NCBI GenBank assembly: GCA_904846145.1
Contig: CAJGZL010000001.1
Coordinates: 2,418,001 to 2,482,000 of the forward strand
DNA length: 64,000 bases
Direction of reading: 5' to 3'
Source: Psychrobacter immobilis
GTDB taxonomy: Bacteria > Pseudomonadota > Gammaproteobacteria > Pseudomonadales > Moraxellaceae
Shown here piece by piece: positions 28,069 to 34,928 of this stretch (its first letter is position 1; the number at the start of each line of letters is the position of its first letter). Under the pieces are notes generated by a model that had not been told where the DNA came from, did not search any database, and was given only the letters and a program-made list of their open reading frames with translations. The position numbers were made by a program, and so were the translations under genes.

Positions 28069-29060
28069 ATAATAATTTTAGAATATTAGCGCTTTCAGGG
28101 GGTGGCTATAGGGGTCTGTATGCAGCCAAGGTTTTAGCTGACTTAGAAGAGCAAACCAAACAACCTATTGGGCGATATTTCGATCTTATAGCTGGCACAT
28201 CGATTGGTGGAATTGTTGCTTTAGCAGTGGCGCATGAGATTCCAATGAAAGATGTTGTCGATATGTTTGTAGAACATGGGCAAAATATATTCAAAAAACA
28301 AAGGTTTAGCTTTTTTTCCATCCTAAAGTCGACTTACGGTAGTGAACAGCTAAAGACAGAAATAAGTCGATTCTTCTTAAATGACAAAATAGGCGATTTA
28401 AAGCACAATGTAATTATACCTGCCATTAATTTCTCCGCTGGACGACCTGTTGTTTTTAAGACACCACATCATCAAAGCTTTTTTCGTGATGCCAAGCATG
28501 ACATCGTAGATGTAGCTATGGCAACCTCCGCTGCACCCATATACTTTCCTAAATATCATTTTAAAGATGCCAATTATGTAGATGGTGGGCTTTTTGCGAA
28601 TAACCCAAGTCTACTAGCCATACATGAAGCCCAGCATTTTTTTGGAATACCCAAGCAAAATATATACTTATTGCATATAGGCACATTGTCTTCTCATAAC
28701 TCTGACGTATATAAAAAGAACCAACAGGGGGGTATGACAGATTGGGCTAATGGTGTCTTTTTGAACAAAGCACCTAAAAATATAATAGAATTGACACTTG
28801 CCAGCCAGCAGCAAATGATGACTCATATGACGAGGCATACATTAGGTGATAGATATTTCGATATAGATTCGGATGTATCTAAAAATGCAACAAATTATAT
28901 AGGATTAGATAGGGCTGATGAATATGCAACTAAGGTATTACTTTCTCATGCCCAAGAAGCTTCTAAGGATGCGTTAGGTAGTTCATTTATATCTACACTT
29001 CTTCAAGAGACTACCAAAACTCCTACCTGGATAAAAAATAAGGACTTAAACGATGAATAA
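28065..29060 (+). CDS. capV: CBASS effector CapV, patatin-like phospholipase
   Basis: A 331-residue patatin-family lipase. LSGGGYRG (10-17) forms the oxyanion hole, GTSIGG (44-49) carries nucleophile Ser46, and YVDGGLFANNP (171-181) carries Asp173 of the Ser-Asp dyad. CapV is activated by the cyclic dinucleotide of its partner cyclase and degrades inner-membrane phospholipids, killing the infected cell. The start is GTG with AAGGAG upstream, overlapping the stop of the small ORF. It overlaps dncV by 8 nt. It is the effector of a type II CBASS operon. Confidence 0.93.
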   Translation: MNNNFRILALSGGGYRGLYAAKVLADLEEQTKQPIGRYFDLIAGTSIGGIVALAVAHEIPMKDVVDMFVEHGQNIFKKQRFSFFSILKSTYGSEQLKTEISRFFLNDKIGDLKHNVIIPAINFSAGRPVVFKTPHHQSFFRDAKHDIVDVAMATSAAPIYFPKYHFKDANYVDGGLFANNPSLLAIHEAQHFFGIPKQNIYLLHIGTLSSHNSDVYKKNQQGGMTDWANGVFLNKAPKNIIELTLASQQQMMTHMTRHTLGDRYFDIDSDVSKNATNYIGLDRADEYATKVLLSHAQEASKDALGSSFISTLLQETTKTPTWIKNKDLNDE

Positions 29061-30390
29061 TAGTGATATACCTGTTAATAACTTTCATAGAGTATTACGC
29101 AATGAGCCAGAGGGCTTTTTTACTCAATTATTACCAACTAGAACGCAGCTCGACACCTTTAAGGAGTGTAAAGACCTAATACAAGAAGCACTCGAAGTAA
29201 TACTAAAAGAAGTCTACGATGTTAAGCCAAAATTTAGACTTCAGGGTTCATGGGCATACGGAACTTGTAATGTGCCTAATCGTATTGGTCAAGAAATGGA
29301 CTTTGACTATGGCTGTTATTTACCTGAACGTTGTTTTCCAGATGAACAAAAAAATGAAGCGGAAAAGTTAATAAACCATGTCAAGCAATGCTTATCTCAA
29401 CTCTGTTTCGATCAAAATTGGGAGCTGGATGATAAGAACCCAAGTTGTTTACGTATAAGAGGGTTCATGGTAGACGCTCATTTTGATGTTCCACTATATG
29501 CTGTTCCTGATGATATGTTTAATGACTTGAAGGATGTACCTATATCAAGTCGCAAAAACTCAGATATCGTCGAAGGTAATGAAGGCTTTGATGGTTTATC
29601 AAATCGGAAATACGAAGGGTCTTTAAATTTCAGTGAAGATACGCAACCGCAAGCCCTATCAGAGTTCTTTGGAGAGTCTAATTTTGGTGGTCGTTCAGGA
29701 GTCATAACCTTTGGTGAGTCTGTTGAAGGTAGACAATTTGACGGGGTGCAAAAAAACGAGTCCGCTCAACCTCCTATAAAGGATATCTCATTGATTAGAA
29801 ATGATGGTGAATGGAAACAGTCTAATTGTGAACGAGTTCGTGAGTGGTTCCTAGGGGTATGTAAAGAACAACCAGGTGAAGGACAGCAGCTTAGGTCGAT
29901 AGTGCGTTATATCAAGGCATGGCGAGATTACAACTTTGATCCTAGTGAGCGTAAGCAACCTATTTCATTAGCGTTAATGATATTGACTGTTGATTCTTAT
30001 GAACATTGTCAGCAACGAGATGATAAAGCCTTAGCGAAAGTTGTGTCAAAGCTTCCAAATAGGTTTTTAGAAGATGTTACTTGCCCAAATATCAAAGATC
30101 ACGAAGAAGAAGTGTTCAATGATTATAATGGCGATAAGAATAAGTACAGACGACAAGACAGCGAATTAGCACAGGAGTTTAGTGACACACTTAACTACTG
30201 TTTAACGGAAGCGACTGAAGCCAGAAAATGTCTATATACTTTAAAAGTTTGTTTAGGCGATAAAATACCAAGCAACGAAGACTTAGTTTCTATTCACAAT
30301 GAAATATCGCAAGGTGCGATTAATGCTAAGAATAAGCCTGTGCAAGTAGCGACAGCACCTGCCATTATTCCATCGCAAACTGGTGGTTAA
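29053..30390 (+). CDS. dncV: CBASS cyclic dinucleotide synthase, DncV-type CD-NTase
   Basis: A 445-residue SMODS-family nucleotidyltransferase. QGSWAYGT (64-71) is the GS motif; EMDFDYGCYLP (81-91) supplies the Asp83/Asp85 metal ligands; AHFDVPLYAVP (142-152) supplies the third acid. The spacing and the DxDxGCYLP wording match the DncV clade, so 3',3'-cGAMP is the probable product (family inference). The protein ends in TGG. A C-terminal glycine is what Cap2 conjugates to a target in type II CBASS, so the cyclase is probably primed this way. It overlaps capV by 8 nt and precedes cap2 by 9 bp. Confidence 0.93.
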   Translation: MNNSDIPVNNFHRVLRNEPEGFFTQLLPTRTQLDTFKECKDLIQEALEVILKEVYDVKPKFRLQGSWAYGTCNVPNRIGQEMDFDYGCYLPERCFPDEQKNEAEKLINHVKQCLSQLCFDQNWELDDKNPSCLRIRGFMVDAHFDVPLYAVPDDMFNDLKDVPISSRKNSDIVEGNEGFDGLSNRKYEGSLNFSEDTQPQALSEFFGESNFGGRSGVITFGESVEGRQFDGVQKNESAQPPIKDISLIRNDGEWKQSNCERVREWFLGVCKEQPGEGQQLRSIVRYIKAWRDYNFDPSERKQPISLALMILTVDSYEHCQQRDDKALAKVVSKLPNRFLEDVTCPNIKDHEEEVFNDYNGDKNKYRRQDSELAQEFSDTLNYCLTEATEARKCLYTLKVCLGDKIPSNEDLVSIHNEISQGAINAKNKPVQVATAPAIIPSQTGG

Positions 30391-30399
30391 ACTAAACTT

Positions 30400-32211
30400 A
30401 TGAGTCGTTCAAAGACAATTTTAGATATCAGTGATTCTCATCCAGATTGGTTGTTCGCCCGTTGCAGCAAACCTGTCGAGTATCTAATAGATAGAAGCGC
30501 TTCCCCTGATAGTAAGGGTCGTTTTGATACTTGGACCTTATGCACCGAGTTAGCGAATAACTATAAGATTGAAATATTGCTTCAAGTATCTGACTGGGGT
30601 TTTGTGAATTTACCTAATGCATATATCAAGACTATACCAGCAAAAGCTATTGAGAATATCTTACCATCACCTCATTTATCATTGAGCCAATATGCGCTCA
30701 ATGACAAAGTCTATCATCACTTATGTTTTGCTTTAGCCAATACCATTGTATTCGATAAATCAAATAAATTAGCTATTATTCAATATTGCTTTGATCAATG
30801 TAAAAATATAGTTACAAAGCTCTTTACTGACCGCAATTACAGGGCGGTTGATACCATGCAAGAAATATCTGTTATTTGGAGTCAAGTAGCAGTCCATAAC
30901 TTTCTCAATTATCATTATCACCTAGAGAACGATACGCTTCTTTATAGCAACCCTAAATATAGATCTCATTATTATGCCACTTTATACGTAGATAAAGATA
31001 TAACAGGTTTTCATACCTTAAAATTAACTTCTACACTTCTACCTTTTATAGGTTGTATTATAAACTTAGGTGATACTTATAAGCCTCATTGTTTACCTAA
31101 TCAATTTATAGCAGATGAGTCCTTAAATGGCATATCTTTTAGAATATTTAGTAATTGGTTAAAAGCAGTTTCTCCTTCAGCTTATAATCAGCTTGAAAAA
31201 TCTATTTTAAGTTATATGGTTAGCGTCGTTAAGGCAAATAAAAAACCAATAGAATATCTTACAGGGTGTTTGATTATAGATACTGAAACGTTAGCTTTTA
31301 GAATTGACTTGTCTGTATTTCAAACATTTATAGATAGTGATAAATCTAAACGTTTCAATAGCAAGAATAAAAGGCGACTTTTGGATGAGAGTCGTTTATT
31401 TCTTTTGGAATCAGCAAACTATACGCCGCACCATATTTTTGAAAGGAGTATTAAAAACTTGGAACAACCCAGTTTGATTGATAAAAATGTTTTAGTGATT
31501 GGTGGCGGTGCTATAGGAGGATATATTTTATTATCGCTGGCTCGATTGGGTGCTGGCGCTGGAGGTAGTAAGTTAACTATTATTGATAATGATAACTTAT
31601 CGATAGAGAATCTAGGTAGGCATGTACTAGGACAAAATTACATAGGCAAAAATAAAGCGACCGCATTAAAAGAAGAGGTAAATAACCAATTACCCAATAT
31701 GACTGTTGCGGCCTATCCTCACTCTATTCTAAATAGAATGGATATTATGCAAGGTATGGACTTGATAATTGATGCTACAGCTGACTCCTATGCATCTCAA
31801 TGTATTAATGAAGCCTATCATAACTTAGATAAGATAACCGCACCTATCATTAGTGCATGGATTAGAAATAATGGTGAATGTGTGCAATCCTTATTTCATG
31901 AAAAAGAAGTAGCAAGTGCTTGTCGTTCTTGTGTTAGTAAAAATGGATATCACATGCGAAAAGAATACGATGCTTTGTTCGAGGACAGGAGCACCATAAC
32001 AGCCCTCCAAGCTTGCAGGGACTATACACCCTATGCCGTCTCATCAAGTATGTCTACTGCTTCCTTAGTAACCGATATGGTATTAGACTGGTTGAAAGGA
32101 GAGGTAAGCCCACGTTATAGAACACGATATAGTGAAAAGTGGCATGGAAAGAAACTACAAAGTGCTGACTTTTTGCCACATGAAGACTGTCATGTATGTG
32201 CCAGACCATGA
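30400..32211 (+). CDS. cap2: CBASS Cap2, E2-E1 fusion conjugating enzyme
   Basis: A 603-residue protein. The N-terminal third is an E2-like domain; Cys109 in YHHLCFALAN sits where the E2 catalytic cysteine is expected. The second half is a ThiF/E1-type adenylation domain with VIGGGAIGGYILLSLARLGA (nucleotide site, about 366-385), TIIDNDNLSIENLGRH, and a candidate E1 cysteine at about residue 538 (QACRDYT). A CRSC pair about 30 residues earlier may bind zinc together with the C-terminal CHVC. Cap2 links the cyclase C-terminus to a target and thereby raises its activity. Its stop overlaps the cap3 start by 4 nt. Confidence 0.92.
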   Translation: MSRSKTILDISDSHPDWLFARCSKPVEYLIDRSASPDSKGRFDTWTLCTELANNYKIEILLQVSDWGFVNLPNAYIKTIPAKAIENILPSPHLSLSQYALNDKVYHHLCFALANTIVFDKSNKLAIIQYCFDQCKNIVTKLFTDRNYRAVDTMQEISVIWSQVAVHNFLNYHYHLENDTLLYSNPKYRSHYYATLYVDKDITGFHTLKLTSTLLPFIGCIINLGDTYKPHCLPNQFIADESLNGISFRIFSNWLKAVSPSAYNQLEKSILSYMVSVVKANKKPIEYLTGCLIIDTETLAFRIDLSVFQTFIDSDKSKRFNSKNKRRLLDESRLFLLESANYTPHHIFERSIKNLEQPSLIDKNVLVIGGGAIGGYILLSLARLGAGAGGSKLTIIDNDNLSIENLGRHVLGQNYIGKNKATALKEEVNNQLPNMTVAAYPHSILNRMDIMQGMDLIIDATADSYASQCINEAYHNLDKITAPIISAWIRNNGECVQSLFHEKEVASACRSCVSKNGYHMRKEYDALFEDRSTITALQACRDYTPYAVSSSMSTASLVTDMVLDWLKGEVSPRYRTRYSEKWHGKKLQSADFLPHEDCHVCARP

Positions 32212-32705
32212 CTAATCATACTTGGTTCTTTAAAAATGAATGTCCAATCCGTATGGTCAGCTTTGATGCTGAAGTCTTTAGCGTGATGGAAAAATTTCGG
32301 CAAAGAAAATATTTTATGCAATTAGAAAGCTGTGGCATTTTAATGGGTGAAAAACGGGGAATGTGTGGTGAGGACATTCATGTTATGCATCTATCTACAC
32401 CGAAGATAACTGATTTTAGAACACCTGCTTACTACAAAAGGGGCGTACTTGGCCATCAAGAGCACTTGAATCGATTGCATGGCTCTAGTCAAGGGCGTAT
32501 TCAGTATCTAGGAGAATGGCATACGCATCCACAAAAATACGCCAAACCTTCCTCTACAGACTATAAAGAGTGGCATAAAACGTGCCAATATTTTAAAGAC
32601 CAGCCTGTATTATTTTTTATTGCAGGGGTATATGGAGATTGGATTGGTGTTCAGAAAAATAAAACCTTGTATTTACCTGATTATTCAAATAATGACTATT
32701 TATAG
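32208..32705 (+). CDS. cap3: CBASS Cap3, JAMM isopeptidase
   Basis: A 165-residue JAB/MPN-domain metalloprotease. Glu40 (LESCGILMG), His105 and His107 (EWHTHPQ), Ser115 and Asp118 (PSSTD) form the complete JAMM zinc motif. Cap3 cleaves the Cap2-made bond and so counteracts cyclase priming. The start is the ATG in the ATGA overlap with the cap2 stop; an upstream ATG at 32196 is also in frame. It ends the recognised type II CBASS operon, which appears complete and undamaged. Confidence 0.92.
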   Translation: MTNHTWFFKNECPIRMVSFDAEVFSVMEKFRQRKYFMQLESCGILMGEKRGMCGEDIHVMHLSTPKITDFRTPAYYKRGVLGHQEHLNRLHGSSQGRIQYLGEWHTHPQKYAKPSSTDYKEWHKTCQYFKDQPVLFFIAGVYGDWIGVQKNKTLYLPDYSNNDYL

Positions 32706-32801
32706 TAGTAAATTAATTAAATATTTTGCTATTAATTAATCCTATTTACTGCATGCGTCAATTTCCTATTAAATCAATAATAAGCTTTGGAGCAATCAAT
32801 A

Positions 32802-33254
32802 ATGGATACCATAACCGAAGAATTTATTTGGAGTAGTTTAAAAAGTCTGCATAAAAAAAACAATAAAGACTTCATGGGTACGGGGATTATATTTTATACT
32901 GATTTGTCTAATCTACCCTTTACTAGTTTAAATAAAAATACTGATAAAGCTATTTTAGAAAATAAAAACTTTATAGAGCTAATTTATCGGCTATCATTAA
33001 AACAATCGCCATATCATGATGGCTTTCATTTTTTCAATACGAACCTAATGACGTTAACCCATATTTCTCAATACCTCGCTCCTGTAATTGAAACAAATAA
33101 TACTAGTGCATTAGATGCTATTAGACCTTGTGGGGCTAGAGAAATGACTGCATATCTTACATCTCTTACTAAGGGAATAGTAAGCGTAGGACTAGTCAGC
33201 CATATGGATGGCATCAAGGTTTACCGAAATGGTAATTGTATTGGGGAGAGTTAG
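32802..33254 (+). CDS. DisA/CdaA (DAC)-fold protein with altered RHR motif
   Basis: A 150-residue soluble protein. Its second half aligns by eye with bacterial diadenylate cyclase domains: SPYHDGFHFFN (69-79) matches the NTPLHDGAVI region with the DGA motif, and PCGAREMTAYLTSL (109-122) matches the GTRHRAA region. VSVGLVSHMDGIKVYRNGN (128-146) matches the VSEE...G...NG ending. The DG pair is kept, but RHR has become REM (Arg113, Glu114, Met115), so ATP cyclisation as in DisA is doubtful. Either a different chemistry or a nucleotide-sensing role is possible. The ATG at 32802 has GGAG nine bases upstream. The Cap15-like gene starts 4 nt after the stop. It does not contain the GGDD-type motif expected for an mCpol. 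The DAC assignment rests on reading alone. Confidence 0.6.
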   Translation: MDTITEEFIWSSLKSLHKKNNKDFMGTGIIFYTDLSNLPFTSLNKNTDKAILENKNFIELIYRLSLKQSPYHDGFHFFNTNLMTLTHISQYLAPVIETNNTSALDAIRPCGAREMTAYLTSLTKGIVSVGLVSHMDGIKVYRNGNCIGES

Positions 33255-33258
33255 CTAA

Positions 33259-33939
33259 GTGAATTTCATAGTCTTACAGTTTAACGAATTAAAAAAACTT
33301 ATCTGGTTTTTTATTGGTTTAGTTGCGCTTAGCGCTGGTTTCATCTGTGTTGTCCAGTATGTATTAAGTACTACAGACTGGATCAAAACTAGTTTATCAG
33401 TTTGGCAGGTTTTAAGTTTTTCTATCACTTCTTCGTTGCTAATTATTGGAGTTTTATTAAATAAATTCAGAATAAAACACCTTTGGTTAGGTAATCTTCT
33501 TAGTAAGCCATCTATTAATGGTTTGTGGAAAGGTCGTTTAATAAGCAGCTATAAAAAAGATGTTGATGATGATCCTTTACCCCCAATTGAGATTTATTTC
33601 TACATTAAACAAACGTATTTTGCTATTAGTATTCAATCATTTACTAAGAGTCAAAGGTCTGAATCAATTTTAGCGACAATCTACACTAACAATTTTTCCT
33701 CTTCAACAAAGTTTATGTATATTTATCAGTTGACTAGAACTAAGAATAGTGAAAATAAAATTACGCTTGGAAGTGGAGAGCTTCTGATTACTGATAATTG
33801 TAGCAAAATGGAAGGAGTTTATTGGACTAACTCTACCACACATGGCGAAATTGAGATGAATTTAGTTGATAGAAAAGCACTATCAATTGATTCATTTATT
33901 TCTGCTGAAACTCACGTTGATAGCCTGAATATTTCCTAA
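33259..33939 (+). CDS. Cap15-like two-TM beta-barrel membrane protein
   Basis: A 226-residue protein. Two transmembrane helices (about 15-36 and 49-67) are followed by a cytoplasmic beta-rich domain with SINGLWKGRL (85-94), IKQTYFAISI (116-125), GSGELLI (171-177), MEGVYWT (184-190) and THGEIEM (194-200). This order of short strands matches the cyclic-nucleotide-binding beta-barrel of Cap15 effectors and of 2TM SMODS-associated beta-barrel proteins. These kill the cell by disrupting the inner membrane. The start is GTG with GGGGAGAG about eight bases upstream, inside the end of the DAC-like gene, so the two are translationally coupled. Base use is distinctly AT-rich, suggesting transfer. Confidence 0.72.
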   Translation: MNFIVLQFNELKKLIWFFIGLVALSAGFICVVQYVLSTTDWIKTSLSVWQVLSFSITSSLLIIGVLLNKFRIKHLWLGNLLSKPSINGLWKGRLISSYKKDVDDDPLPPIEIYFYIKQTYFAISIQSFTKSQRSESILATIYTNNFSSSTKFMYIYQLTRTKNSENKITLGSGELLITDNCSKMEGVYWTNSTTHGEIEMNLVDRKALSIDSFISAETHVDSLNIS

Positions 33940-34143
33940 AAATTCTAATTCGAGGTTATATGTGGGTTGTTGCGAATTTTGCTTAAAATTTAATATCTTT
34001 CAAATTACCTAGGGAATAATTGAAACTATAGAAAGGTATTCGTCTCTATTTAAAACTTAGATTGAGACTAATAATCTAGAATCCTAAACCAGCAATAAGC
34101 GTAAGTTATAGGAACAGTTACCGCATCCAAGTTTTAACAACCT

Positions 34144-34188
34144 TGGTCACAAAATGGTCACCGTTTGGTCACCGAGTACTTGGTCACC
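34144..34188. repeat. Four TGGTCAC(C) direct repeats
   Basis: TGGTCAC occurs at 34144, 34155, 34166 and 34181, with starts 11, 11 and 15 bp apart. Such clustered short direct repeats next to tRNA genes resemble arm-type binding sites of tyrosine integrases. No integrase gene is in the window. They lie between the defence cassette and two tRNA genes. Confidence 0.6.
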
Positions 34189-34257
34189 GATTTTCAAGAA
34201 GCAGAGTGCATGTATGTAGACTTATAGAAAATACATTATTAAAGAGTGGACTACTTC

Positions 34258-34293
34258 GTAAGGGTTGATAAAGAAAGAATAACCAACCCTTAC
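34258..34293. repeat. Inverted repeat downstream of the defence island
   Basis: GTAAGGGTTG and CCAACCCTTAC are complementary arms around a 15-base spacer. There is no T run after either arm, so it is not a standard terminator. It may belong to the same recombination site as the neighbouring TGGTCACC repeats. Confidence 0.55.
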
Positions 34294-34324
34294 AGATAAA
34301 GGCTTTAAGGGGATTTTCAGACAC

Positions 34325-34355
34325 AAAAAAACCTCAAACAATCTAATGTTTGAGG
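34325..34355 (-). terminator. Rho-independent terminator of the tRNA operon
   Basis: On the minus strand CCTCAAACA and TGTTTGAGG form a stem followed by seven T. It lies about 45 bp past tRNA-Asp. Confidence 0.85.
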
Positions 34356-34397
34356 CGAAACTTGCTTAAACTTTACAGTTCAAATTCGTTTTAAATA

Positions 34398-34474
34398 TGG
34401 CGCAGCGGACGGGACTCGAACCCGCGACCCCCGGCGTGACAGGCCGGTATTCTAACCAACTGAACTACCGCTGC
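34398..34474 (-). tRNA. tRNA-Asp (anticodon GUC)
   Basis: The minus strand folds into a 77-nt cloverleaf from GCAGCGG to an encoded CCA. The anticodon loop reads CUGUCAC with anticodon GUC; GGTTCGAGTCC is the T arm. It is 61 bp downstream of tRNA-Val on the same strand, so the two form one operon. Confidence 0.97.
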
Positions 34475-34535
34475 TAAGGTCGTACTAGCTTTTGTCCTTT
34501 CTTCTATAAGAAGATAAGACCCACTTACTAATAAG

Positions 34536-34611
34536 TGGTGGGTGATGACGGATTCGAACCGCCGACATTCTGCGTGTAAGGCAGACGCTCTACCAACTGA
34601 GCTAATCACCC
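34536..34611 (-). tRNA. tRNA-Val (anticodon UAC)
   Basis: The minus strand gives a 76-nt cloverleaf from GGGTGAT to an encoded CCA. The anticodon loop reads CUUACAC with anticodon UAC; GGTTCGAATCC is the T arm. It is the first gene of a tRNA-Val/tRNA-Asp operon. Confidence 0.97.
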
Positions 34612-34928
34612 TTGCTGTGGGTGTGTATTATATACATCTAATTGCGCCTGTCAAATATTATTTCATCGATTACCAAAATATTTTGTGTTATGCCTTATGA
34701 GATAACTACAAGGACTAGCTATTGGCTGCGCAGTCGCCTATTGTACCAATGCCAAAAGCTATTATACTAGCTACTTTGCAAAACTATTATTTTGAAAGTA
34801 TTATCTTAAGAAACGAAAGAATATTTAAAGATAATCGTATTAAATAAAGGGATACCAATATAGACGCTATAGCTGCTGAACCAACTGCCCCTTGGTCTTG
34901 GGTCGATCTTGCAGGATATGGCTGGATA

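Noticed and set aside
32802-33254. mCpol (minimal CRISPR polymerase) as identity of the first cassette gene
   Set aside because: No GGDD/GGDEF-like palm motif is present; the DAC-type motif order fits better.
34391-34609. 72-codon minus-strand ORF
   Set aside because: It is entirely made of the tRNA-Asp and tRNA-Val genes and their spacer; not protein-coding.
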